Of a stretch of DNA of 7,777 nucleotides, positions 1-6,038 are shown piece after piece (positions within the stretch are counted from its first letter, which is position 1; each line of letters begins with the position of its first letter). A program made the position numbers and the translations under genes. The stretch is from Lachnospiraceae bacterium (lineage in GTDB: Bacteria; Bacillota; Clostridia; Lachnospirales; Lachnospiraceae). The DNA lies in the NCBI GenBank assembly GCA_017958585.1, contig JAGDCK010000215.1:1-7777 (forward strand), read 5' to 3'. Below the pieces are notes generated by a model. That model saw only the letters and a list, made by a program, of their open reading frames with translations. It was not told where the DNA came from and searched no databases.

Positions 1-1
1 A

Positions 2-33
2 CAAAAAAGAGAATCCATTCGGATTCTCTTTTT
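2..33 (-). terminator. Intrinsic terminator of the tRNA-Val/tRNA-Met unit
   Basis: A perfect 8-bp stem (9-16 with 21-28) closes a 4-base loop. It is flanked by six A on the left and five T on the right, so it can end transcription from either direction. On the minus strand it lies 8 bases past the 3' end of tRNA-Met and is followed by a U-run, which fits a rho-independent terminator for the two-tRNA transcript. It may also stop plus-strand transcripts arriving from outside the window. Confidence 0.9.
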
Positions 34-35
34 AG

Positions 36-109
36 TAGCGAGAGGGGGATTCGAACCCTCGACACTGCGGGTATGAACCGCATGCTCTAGCCAACTGAGC
101 TATCTCGCC
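36..109 (-). tRNA. tRNA-Met (CAU), elongator type
   Basis: This 74-base gene folds as a cloverleaf on the minus strand. It has a 7-bp acceptor stem starting GGCGAGA with a G1-U72 wobble, a D arm, an anticodon stem TGCGG/CCGCA and a loop with anticodon CAT. The T-loop is TTCGAAT and the discriminator base is A. CCA is not encoded. The acceptor stem is fully paired and the anticodon stem lacks the three G-C pairs of initiator tRNA, so it reads as elongator tRNA-Met rather than tRNA-fMet. tRNA-Ile2, which also has a CAU anticodon, is less likely given the typical Met-type sequence around the anticodon. One oddity is an A-C mismatch at the second T-stem pair (bases 59 and 45). It lies 20 bases downstream of tRNA-Val and shares its promoter. 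Confidence 0.93.
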
Positions 110-129
110 ATGTATTTTATTTTTTTGAA

Positions 130-202
130 TGGGGCCTATAGGGCTCGAACCTATGACCCTCTGCTTGTAAGGCAGATGCTCTCCCAGCTGAGCTAAGACC
201 CC
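130..202 (-). tRNA. tRNA-Val (UAC)
   Basis: This 73-base cloverleaf on the minus strand has acceptor stem GGGGTCT pairing with AGGCCCC (one U-G wobble), the D-arm sequence AGCTCAGCTGGGAGAGC, anticodon stem TCTGC/GCAGA and loop CTTACAA with anticodon TAC. The T arm ATAGG-TTCGAGC-CCTAT is fully paired and the discriminator is A. CCA is not encoded, as with its neighbour, so CCA must be added by tRNA nucleotidyltransferase. It is the first gene of a two-tRNA transcript ending in the terminator at 2-33. Confidence 0.96.
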
Positions 203-212
203 GTTCTGTACG

Positions 213-228
213 GGTTGTTCTCACAACC
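213..228 (-). other. Hairpin in the 5' leader of the tRNA transcript
   Basis: On the minus strand a perfect 6-bp stem GGTTGT/ACAACC closes a GAGA loop, a GNRA-type tetraloop. It starts about 3 bases after the predicted transcription start and ends 10 bases before tRNA-Val. It probably shapes or protects the short pre-tRNA leader removed by RNase P (inference). Its 3' arm overlaps an alternative pairing with the first bases of tRNA-Val. Confidence 0.5.
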
Positions 229-237
229 GACTTGATT

Positions 238-266
238 AGTATACAATGGGGCATTTTGTTTGTCAA
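238..266 (-). promoter_or_regulatory. Strong sigma-A promoter of the tRNA unit
   Basis: Read on the minus strand there is a perfect -35 box TTGACA (261-266), a 17-base spacer and a -10 box TATACT (238-243, one mismatch to TATAAT). The predicted start is near 231, giving a leader of about 28 bases before tRNA-Val. Near-consensus promoters of this kind are typical of stable RNA genes. Confidence 0.9.
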
Positions 267-304
267 CAAAATTTTCAAGAAAATCAGAAAGTAATAAAAT
301 CTCA

Positions 305-336
305 GGCCGGATGCAGCATATACGCCACATCCGGCC
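305..336 (-). terminator. Probable argS terminator hairpin
   Basis: A perfect 9-bp GC-rich stem, GGCCGGATG (305-313) with CATCCGGCC (328-336), closes a 14-base loop that can itself form a few further pairs. It begins 45 bases past the argS stop codon on the minus strand. The sequence after the stem is T-rich but interrupted (GAGATTTTATTAC), so it is a less clean intrinsic terminator than the one at 2-33. It sits upstream of the tRNA promoter and would keep argS transcription out of the tRNA unit. The arms resemble enterobacterial REP elements. Confidence 0.6.
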
Positions 337-381
337 ATTAGGAATCATAAAATCCAACTGTCTAAACAGTCACAAAACTTA

Positions 382-2151
382 TTACATTCTGTCAGGTGCT
401 TCAAAGCCGAGCACATCTATACAAGTCTCGAAAATATTCTTTGTCAGATCAAGAAGTGCTATAAGTCCTGCCTTTCTGCTCTCATCTTCCTCGCTGAGGA
501 TCTTGGTCTCATGATAGAAGTGATTGAAGGCATTTGCCAGGTCGTAAATATAAGCACATACTCTGTTAGGAGCAAGTTCTTCGCCGGCCTGGAGCATCAT
601 TGCATTGAAACCTGCAAGAAGCTTCATCAATTCTTTCTCTGAATCGTTAGCAGGGCATACAAGCTGAGCCGCAGCCACATCTCCGCCCTGTTCCTTGTAC
701 TTGTTCAAGATTGATTTGATTCGAACTATAGTATAGAGGATATAGGGGCCGGTATCTCCCTCAAAGGATGTGAATCTGTCGATATCAAAAATATAATCCT
801 TTGCAGGCTGGTTTGACAGATCGCCGTACTTGATAGCTGCCATACCCACAGTCTTTGCGGTCTCAAGGGCTTCATTCTCATCAATGTCATATCCCTTTTC
901 AGCCGCATTATCCTTAATCTTTTTGAGCATCTCGTCATTGATCTCTTTTATCAGATACTCAAGACGCATAACTCCGCCGTCACGGGTCTTGAAAGGCTTT
1001 CCGTCCTTGCCGTTCATGGTACCGAAGCCGATATGGATAAGCTTTGTCTCGGGATCTACGATACCGGTCTTCTTAGCGCATCTGAAGATCTGTGTAAAAT
1101 AGAGTTCCTGGCGCTTGTCTGTCAGATAGATGATCTTGTCCGGATGATATTTTTCTGTTCTGTCCAGGATGGTGGCAAGGTCTGTTGTGTCATACTTTGC
1201 CGCTCCGTCAGACTTTAACAGCATGCAGGGAGGAACTTCCTTGGTATCTGTCTCTTCCTTTACATCAACCACCAGAGCGCCTTCGCTAAGATATGCAAAG
1301 CCTCCGTCCTTCATCTGCTGTATCATTCCGGGAATAAGCTCATGCACTGAGCTCTCACCGTTCCAAAGTTCAAAGTGAACATTAAGATTGTCGTAATTTC
1401 TCTTAAGATCAGACACTGAGACATCGATGATCTTGTTCCAAAGAGCACGGTATCCGCGTACCCCTGACTGAAGTTTGAAAGTAGCCTCCATGGCGCGGGC
1501 CTTGAAATCCTCATCCACCTTACTCTTTGCTGAAGCTGCGGGGTAGATCTCCTCCAGGTCTGCTACAGTAAAAGGAGCTTCATCAGGGTATTCACCCTCA
1601 AAGCTTTCATCAAAATACGGAAGGTCCGGCTTTCTCTCTCTAAGCTCGGTCATTACAAGTCCCATGGGCTGACCCCAGTCACCAAGATGAATATCACCTG
1701 TGATATCGTGGCCCACATATCTGGAAATACGCTTTACGGATTCGCCGATAACTGCGGAACGAAGATGACCCACATGAAGAGCCTTTGCCACATTTGGTCC
1801 GCCGTAATCAATGATGATCTTTTCCTTTTTCTCCAGTTCAATGCCGTACTTCTCGGCTTTCTGCATTTCCTTGACATATTCAAATAAAAACTCTTCGGAA
1901 AGCTTTAAATTAAGGAAACCGGGAGCAACTGCCTCCACTTCCTTGAACACCTTGCTTCCTGCAAGTTTTTCAGCCACCTCACCTGCTATCATGATGGGAG
2001 CTTTTTTGTATCTCTTTGCACCGGCCATTGCACCGTTACACTGATATTCGCACAAATCGGGACGATTCGAAACCGAAACCCTGCCCAGATCTTTTTCGTA
2101 TCCTGCTGCCTCAAAGGCACAACCCATTTCCTCAGAGAGCAAATCCCACAT
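382..2151 (-). CDS. argS: Arginyl-tRNA synthetase
   Basis: A class I aminoacyl-tRNA synthetase that joins arginine to tRNA-Arg with ATP in the cytoplasm. At 589 residues it is a normal length for the family. Residues 1 to about 90 form the N-terminal additional domain, with the family signature SNRPDLCEYQCNGAMA (28-43). The catalytic Rossmann domain carries the HIGH motif as HVGH (126-129), followed by GDIHLGDWGQPMG. The KMSKS region is degenerate (KPFKTRDGG, 385-393), as in many ArgRS. SFEGDTGPYILYT (462-474) and the C-terminal DALR anticodon-binding domain (about 468-589, ending FEAPDRM) complete it. The gene is apparently monocistronic, with its own promoter at 2226-2254. The start is uncertain: an AAAGGA site at 2173-2178 is 21 bases from this ATG but only 12 bases from an in-frame ATG at 2158-2160 whose next codon is TAG. 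The first usable start is the ATG at 2149-2151. Confidence 0.97.
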   Translation of the reverse strand: MWDLLSEEMGCAFEAAGYEKDLGRVSVSNRPDLCEYQCNGAMAGAKRYKKAPIMIAGEVAEKLAGSKVFKEVEAVAPGFLNLKLSEEFLFEYVKEMQKAEKYGIELEKKEKIIIDYGGPNVAKALHVGHLRSAVIGESVKRISRYVGHDITGDIHLGDWGQPMGLVMTELRERKPDLPYFDESFEGEYPDEAPFTVADLEEIYPAASAKSKVDEDFKARAMEATFKLQSGVRGYRALWNKIIDVSVSDLKRNYDNLNVHFELWNGESSVHELIPGMIQQMKDGGFAYLSEGALVVDVKEETDTKEVPPCMLLKSDGAAKYDTTDLATILDRTEKYHPDKIIYLTDKRQELYFTQIFRCAKKTGIVDPETKLIHIGFGTMNGKDGKPFKTRDGGVMRLEYLIKEINDEMLKKIKDNAAEKGYDIDENEALETAKTVGMAAIKYGDLSNQPAKDYIFDIDRFTSFEGDTGPYILYTIVRIKSILNKYKEQGGDVAAAQLVCPANDSEKELMKLLAGFNAMMLQAGEELAPNRVCAYIYDLANAFNHFYHETKILSEEDESRKAGLIALLDLTKNIFETCIDVLGFEAPDRM

Positions 2152-2178
2152 TTTCTACATAATAATCGCAATTCCTTT
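2149..2178 (-). promoter_or_regulatory. argS ribosome binding site with ATG-TAG start-stop before the usable ATG
   Basis: On the minus strand the order is AAAGGA (2178-2173), a 12-base spacer, ATG (2160-2158), TAG (2157-2155), AAA and ATG (2151-2149). All are in one frame. The Shine-Dalgarno site is placed for the first ATG rather than the second. Translation must either initiate directly at the second ATG from a distant site, or start, stop and re-initiate 3 bases later. Confidence 0.75.
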
Positions 2179-2225
2179 CCAAACCTTGGATCAAATGAAA
2201 TTCTGTAATTCCAACATTACAATTT

Positions 2226-2254
2226 AATATATCTTAAAAACCTCTGTTTCGCAA
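2226..2254 (-). promoter_or_regulatory. argS promoter
   Basis: The minus strand shows TTGCGA (2249-2254, 4 of 6 to TTGACA), a 17-base spacer and TATATT (2226-2231, 5 of 6 to TATAAT). The start would be near 2219, giving a leader of about 70 bases, which is too short for a T-box. A 6-bp hairpin TGTAAT/ATTACA lies at the very 5' end of the transcript (2204-2221). Confidence 0.6.
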
Positions 2255-2279
2255 GGGAGATTACATTTTTGTCTGATAA

Positions 2280-2295
2280 AAGCTAACGTTTACTT
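2280..2295. promoter_or_regulatory. Operator-like dyad over the transporter -35 box
   Basis: The 16-base imperfect palindrome AAGCTAACGTTTACTT has matching outer arms (AAG/CTT) and a perfect AACGTT centre. It covers the -35 box at 2289-2294. A central CG with AA/TT-rich flanks is the usual shape of LacI/CcpA-family operators, but it is only a partial match to the cre consensus. I see no regulator gene in the window to support it. Confidence 0.25.
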
Positions 2296-2318
2296 CCATT
2301 ACGCTTTCGTGATATAAT
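2289..2318 (+). promoter_or_regulatory. Promoter of the AEC transporter gene
   Basis: TTTACT (2289-2294, 4 of 6 to TTGACA), an 18-base spacer and a perfect TATAAT (2313-2318). The start would be near 2325. A strong ribosome binding site AGGAAG (2336-2341) follows, 7 bases before the ATG at 2349. The promoter is divergent from the argS promoter about 60 bases away. Confidence 0.75.
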
Positions 2319-2348
2319 CTATGAGATTTTGCAAAAGGAAGTAAAAAC

Positions 2349-3290
2349 ATGGACATTTCTATAATAATCAATCAGATGCTCATATTATTTATCATAATGG
2401 GAGTCGGATATCTGCTGAATAAAACTCATATCCTGGGTCGCCACATCGACGGATATCTCACAAAATTCATAATCCACTGCACCATGCCCGCCATGGTACT
2501 GGCATCAGTCCTTGGAAAAGAGGGTGGCGCAGACAAGACAAAAGTCCTGGAATTTCTGCTTATATCGGTGGTTATGTATCTGCTCCTGCCTCTCCTGGCC
2601 GCGGCGATAATCCATATCCTGCCCTTTAAGAGTAACAAAGGCTTGTATCAGTTTATGATAATCTTTGGAAACGTGGGCTTTATGGGCTTTCCCCTTATTA
2701 ATGCCCTGTTTGGAGAGACAGCGATCCTCTACGCCGGAGTATTTAACATGATTTTTAATTTCATGGCCTACTCCTACGGTATAATCATCGTTGCAAATGA
2801 CAACAAAGAAAGCAACAAAGACGTGAAGCTCTCCGCAAAACTGATCCTCTCTCCCGGAATACTGGCTGCGGTTTTAGCTCTTGTCATTTATTTTGCAGGC
2901 TTAAAATTCCCGGATGTGATAAACAGCCCTGTGTCCATGATCGGAAATATCACATCGCCCCTGGCAATGCTGATAATAGGCTCCACCCTGGCAAATATGG
3001 ATTTAAAAGATGTGTTCACGGATTTAAAGGTTTACTCATTCTGCATCCTAAGAGGTCTTGTGCTTCCCGCCATATATATGGGGCTCATCATGCTCTTTAT
3101 AAAAGATGAGTACCTGGCAGAGTTCACATTCATCATGGCTCTTATGCCTGTTGCAAACACTTCCGTGTTATACGCAAAAGAGTACAATTCCGATGAATCC
3201 CTGGCCGCAAAATGCGTCTTCATCAGCACTGTACTCTCAATAATCACTATTCCATTATGGGCATTCATTTTCCAGTCTGTCGCGCTTTGA
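2349..3290 (+). CDS. AEC (auxin efflux carrier / malate permease-like) family transporter
   Basis: An integral membrane transporter of the AEC family in the bile/arsenite/riboflavin transporter superfamily. Bacterial members include MleP-type malate permeases, but the substrate cannot be read from sequence; small organic acids or amino acids are plausible. At 313 residues it has the normal family length and about ten hydrophobic segments (roughly 4-23, 37-55, 66-90, 98-120, 124-148, 166-185, 195-215, 228-250, 257-275, 287-309). It also has the two-repeat layout expected for the family. The conserved GNVGFMGFP in the fourth segment (107-115) and PLAMLIIGSTLA in the seventh (204-215) are typical. 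The start is supported by AGGAAG 7 bases upstream and the promoter at 2289-2318. It is the only plus-strand gene. Its last 36 bases overlap the 3' end of queH and no separate terminator is visible. Confidence 0.88.
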   Translation: MDISIIINQMLILFIIMGVGYLLNKTHILGRHIDGYLTKFIIHCTMPAMVLASVLGKEGGADKTKVLEFLLISVVMYLLLPLLAAAIIHILPFKSNKGLYQFMIIFGNVGFMGFPLINALFGETAILYAGVFNMIFNFMAYSYGIIIVANDNKESNKDVKLSAKLILSPGILAAVLALVIYFAGLKFPDVINSPVSMIGNITSPLAMLIIGSTLANMDLKDVFTDLKVYSFCILRGLVLPAIYMGLIMLFIKDEYLAEFTFIMALMPVANTSVLYAKEYNSDESLAAKCVFISTVLSIITIPLWAFIFQSVAL

Positions 3291-3977
3291 AAAAGCACAA
3301 CCGCAATAATCCTGACGGTACAGATCGTACTCCTTTGAAAGTTCAACGGAGCGTTTGTAACCGTCTTTTTTCTTAAAATCTGAAGGCAGCCACTTTGCAT
3401 TACTGTGCTCAGCTATGGAAAAACCGATCTCGTTTATCTTGTCCGCGTTTTTTAAAGGGCTTATGGTAAGGGTGGTGGCAAAATAGTCAAACCCGCCCTT
3501 GTCCGCCTCCATGGCCGTAGCTTTAAGGCGCATGTCAAAGCACTTAAAGCACCTCTCTCCGCCTTCCTTGCAATACTCAAGGCCCTTGGATATCTCAAAA
3601 AACTTTTCCGGATGGTAATCTCCTTCGATGATACTTATCCTGTGGCCGCGCCCTTCGCTGTTATAGGCCTCTATAAGCCTCTTTTGCTCCGCCACACGCC
3701 TTTTGTATTCCTCGCTTGAAGAAATATTTGGATTATAATAAAAAACCGTTATGGAAAAGAACTTACAAAGGTATTCCAGGCAATAACTCGAACATGGGGC
3801 ACAGCAGCTGTGAAGCATCAAAGTAGGGACGCTTCCTGCGGGGATCCCCTCGATCAATCTGTCCAGTTCCTTTTGATAATTTCTTTTGTTTCCGGTCTGA
3901 GTATTTGGCGCTACGCCATCTCTACTGTTTTTCTGATGCTGGTCCTGTTTTTTATCCTGATTTAAAATATCTGACAT
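3255..3977 (-). CDS. queH: Epoxyqueuosine reductase QueH
   Basis: QueH (formerly DUF208) carries out the last step of queuosine synthesis, reducing epoxyqueuosine to queuosine at wobble position 34 of GUN-anticodon tRNAs. It is the non-homologous replacement for cobalamin-dependent QueG. At 240 residues it shows all the family's cysteine motifs: HSCCAPCSS (56-64), ERCFKCFDMRL (141-151) and RQDYCGC (221-227), with ATTLTISPLKN (167-177) between. These cysteines hold the iron-sulfur/iron cofactor (family knowledge). Residues 2-33 are a polar Q/N/K-rich extension before the usual start of the fold at NYQKELDRLI. There is no later in-frame ATG, GTG or TTG before that point, so the ATG at 3977 is kept although its ribosome site is poor (AGG 2 bases away, GAGAG 11 bases away). 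It lies 49 bases after the zinc-ribbon gene and overlaps the transporter gene tail to tail. No other queuosine genes are in the window. Confidence 0.94.
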   Translation of the reverse strand: MSDILNQDKKQDQHQKNSRDGVAPNTQTGNKRNYQKELDRLIEGIPAGSVPTLMLHSCCAPCSSYCLEYLCKFFSITVFYYNPNISSSEEYKRRVAEQKRLIEAYNSEGRGHRISIIEGDYHPEKFFEISKGLEYCKEGGERCFKCFDMRLKATAMEADKGGFDYFATTLTISPLKNADKINEIGFSIAEHSNAKWLPSDFKKKDGYKRSVELSKEYDLYRQDYCGCAFSKRDRLENECP

Positions 3978-4002
3978 ATCCTGTTTATCTCTCGTTTAAT
4001 GA

Positions 4003-4027
4003 ACAGGTCACCATCTGTCTGACCTGT
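4003..4027 (-). other. Intercistronic hairpin before queH
   Basis: A perfect 8-bp stem, ACAGGTCA (4003-4010) with TGACCTGT (4020-4027), closes a 9-base loop. It begins at the first base of the stop codon of the zinc-ribbon gene and ends 25 bases before queH. No U-run follows on either strand, so a classical intrinsic terminator is unlikely. It could be an RNA-processing or stabilising element, or a partial attenuator that uncouples queH from the operon (inference). Confidence 0.45.
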
Positions 4028-4692
4028 CATCTGAAATGAAATCTTCTCTTTAACTCCACTCTCGCCCTTCTGTCACCGATTATCATGGTGCCAAGGAACA
4101 AAAAGAAGCTGACTGCAAGAGCCACATTTGCCACGGTGGGAACTGTGACCACTCCCACAAATGACAGGATGAAAGGAATAAGTGAAGCGATTATCATCAC
4201 GATCTGCCACATGATATAGCTCTGCCAGTTTTTGTGATTTACTATCATAAGTACCGCGATAGTTGCATCAATCGCAAGGATTATGGCCGGGAATACGAAA
4301 TTTACGCTCCAGCCGTTATATCCGATGATGTAATCAACCGCAATTAAGATGGGCACCGCCACGCCGCCCATGATGAGCACCTTTTCCCTGTAGCCGCCTT
4401 TTCCCAGGATCGCCACCCTGAGGATCAGATATACATAGAGGAGAATCAGTCCCACGATGAAGCTCCACCATGTATCTGACTCAACCTTATAATTGATAAA
4501 CACGATCACTGAAAATAAGACTATGGCCGCAAACAAAAAGATCCTGGAAGCAACCACCAGTTTTCTGGATTTGATCCACACGTTTGGATATGTATCCTCC
4601 TCCGTGCCATCCTTTAAAAGAGCGGATCCGCACAGAGGACATATCTCCACATTGTCTCTTATATTCACATTACAATTCACACATTTACCCAT
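4027..4692 (-). CDS. Zinc-ribbon six-TM membrane protein (DUF6320-like)
   Basis: This 221-residue protein has an N-terminal zinc ribbon with two CxxC knuckles (C4/C7 and C18/C21, in CVNCNVN and CPLCG). A linker to about residue 45 precedes six hydrophobic segments (about 47-67, 74-95, 105-124, 131-150, 157-177, 183-206). The short C-terminal tail is very basic (GDRRARVELKRRFHFR), which suggests that both ends face the cytoplasm. From memory it resembles the DUF6320 family of Clostridia, which I recall next to condensation-fold acyltransferases; function is unknown. AGAGGGA lies 5 bases before the ATG. It starts 15 bases after the acyltransferase stop, so the two are almost certainly co-transcribed. 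It may anchor or regulate the acyltransferase at the membrane (inference). Confidence 0.82.
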   Translation of the reverse strand: MGKCVNCNVNIRDNVEICPLCGSALLKDGTEEDTYPNVWIKSRKLVVASRIFLFAAIVLFSVIVFINYKVESDTWWSFIVGLILLYVYLILRVAILGKGGYREKVLIMGGVAVPILIAVDYIIGYNGWSVNFVFPAIILAIDATIAVLMIVNHKNWQSYIMWQIVMIIASLIPFILSFVGVVTVPTVANVALAVSFFLFLGTMIIGDRRARVELKRRFHFR

Positions 4693-4707
4693 AGATGTCC
4701 CTCTTTA

Positions 4708-6024
4708 TCACACGCCGTTTGTCTCGATGTCAAGTTCGATTCCGTCCTCTGAAAGCCTTCTGAAAAAACCTCTCTGAACGGAAACATCACAGAGATTGTA
4801 GCTGAAAGAAAACGTCAATCTGTCTCCGTAAGAGCAAACCGTACCCTTTACGCTCTGGCCCTTTGACATTGCAAGAAAAGCTCTGAAATTCTTTATATAA
4901 GGCCTGTACTCATCACTTACCTTGATATTTCCGATGTTCGTGATGGTGGTGGTGTTTGCAAGGGCTGACTGAGTGTATACAATATTCATTGCGATATTTT
5001 TAAGTGTAAGCGGCACCAGTCTCGCCAAAGTATGGGTCTCATTTGACACATTGTAGGAGAAAAGTTCCTCCAAATGCTCTTTGTTGATCTGTTTTCTGAG
5101 GCTCTCCACCACGATCTTTACCACATCCTCAAAGGTATAATCCTCATCCTTAGGCGCAAATTCTGCGGAAACCACCACAAAGAAATTCTTGCTGGTTATG
5201 GAATTAAAATATGGGCGAAGGTTTACGGGCACCGCCACACGTATGGGCCTGTTTGCAGGCATTCCGTGTAGGCACTCTATGTATACGCTCCAGGTAAAAG
5301 CCGCCACCAGGTATTCGTTGATACTGCAACCGTATTTGTGGGCAACTTCCTTTATGGCGCTCACATTCATCTCGCCGTGCATTACGCCGAATTCTCCGGG
5401 ACGAAGCTTCTCACCCTTTATGAGATACGCCTTCTTTGTCTTGTATCCCCTCTTGTGGCTCTTTCTGTAATTTTTTAAAAAGCTGTCCTCGCGGTTCATG
5501 CTGGTGCCTGACATGAAGGAATCCTCCCTGCCGCCAGCAATCTCCGGATGAGCGAGCCTCAAATACTGATATGTGAGTTCAGTCAGGAAATTGATGCCGC
5601 CCACGCCGTCCGTAAGCACATGGAAAACTTCCAGATTGATCCTGCACTTATAGTAGGTCACTCTGAAGAGGTAGTTGTGATTCTGATTTCCTCTTATGTA
5701 TCTGCAGGGGAAATTGACCTCCTCCCTGACCTTTGGAACAGGGCTTCTGTTTTCCTCAAAATAATACCAAAAGACTCCTCGCCTTAATCTGAAATTAAAC
5801 CCGTCAAACCTGGGAAGGCAGATATTAAGTGCCTCCTGCAAAAGCGAGGGCTTTATCTCCTCCGAAAGCACCACGCATATGCGATATACATTCGTCATTC
5901 CTTCCCCTGCTATAACCGGGAAAAGATGGGCAGTATTATCCAGTCTGTCCCAGCGTATGTCACGGGTCTTTTTTCTGTCTTCAGTTTTGCGATTAAGTCC
6001 TTTACCCTCTGTCTTTTTTGCCAA
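4708..6024 (-). CDS. Condensation-fold acyltransferase (PapA/WS-DGAT/alcohol acetyltransferase-like)
   Basis: At 438 residues it matches CoA-dependent acyltransferases built like NRPS condensation domains. An N-terminal half (about 25-200) begins WDRLDNTAHLFP and contains the active-site motif FHVLTDGVGG (134-143). This is HHxxxDG with the first His replaced by Phe; the catalytic second His (H135) and the structural D139-G140 are kept. The C-terminal half carries RVAVPVNLRPYF (262-273) and TNIGNIKV (362-369) where related enzymes have the DFGWG-type hinge. The acceptor could be an alcohol, a sugar or a lipid; sequence does not decide. There is no signal peptide or membrane segment. Translation starts at TTG (6022-6024), supported by AAAGGTGATC 4 bases upstream, which overlaps the stop codon of the glucosidase gene. 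The start adds a Lys/Arg-rich tail of about 22 residues before the usual family start. It is the middle gene of a three-gene operon. Confidence 0.83.
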   Translation of the reverse strand: MAKKTEGKGLNRKTEDRKKTRDIRWDRLDNTAHLFPVIAGEGMTNVYRICVVLSEEIKPSLLQEALNICLPRFDGFNFRLRRGVFWYYFEENRSPVPKVREEVNFPCRYIRGNQNHNYLFRVTYYKCRINLEVFHVLTDGVGGINFLTELTYQYLRLAHPEIAGGREDSFMSGTSMNREDSFLKNYRKSHKRGYKTKKAYLIKGEKLRPGEFGVMHGEMNVSAIKEVAHKYGCSINEYLVAAFTWSVYIECLHGMPANRPIRVAVPVNLRPYFNSITSKNFFVVVSAEFAPKDEDYTFEDVVKIVVESLRKQINKEHLEELFSYNVSNETHTLARLVPLTLKNIAMNIVYTQSALANTTTITNIGNIKVSDEYRPYIKNFRAFLAMSKGQSVKGTVCSYGDRLTFSFSYNLCDVSVQRGFFRRLSEDGIELDIETNGV

Positions 6025-6028
6025 TTTT

Positions 6029-6038
6029 GATCACCTTT
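6029..6038 (-). promoter_or_regulatory. Ribosome binding site fixing the TTG start of the acyltransferase
   Basis: On the minus strand AAAGGTGATC is a long match to the 16S anti-Shine-Dalgarno complement, with GGTGATC ending 4 bases before TTG. It overlaps the TAA of the glucosidase gene (6037-6039), indicating translational coupling. It is the reason for choosing the TTG over the first ATG, which is 42 codons further in and inside the conserved fold. Confidence 0.8.

Noticed and set aside
36..202. tRNA pair as an integration site for a mobile element
   Set aside because: No integrase, duplicated tRNA 3' end or other element sign is present; the unit has its own promoter and terminator and looks like an ordinary tRNA operon.
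2152..2225. T-box or other riboswitch before argS
   Set aside because: The leader is only about 70 bases and lacks a T-box sequence or a specifier-loop arrangement; only a small 6-bp hairpin is seen.
3284..3296. Terminator for the AEC transporter gene
   Set aside because: The GCTTT/AAAGC stem is only 5 bp with a 3-base loop and no following U-run on either strand.
3032..3400. A 122-codon minus-strand frame across the transporter and queH 3' ends
   Set aside because: It overlaps two confidently identified genes in other frames and has no recognisable domain.
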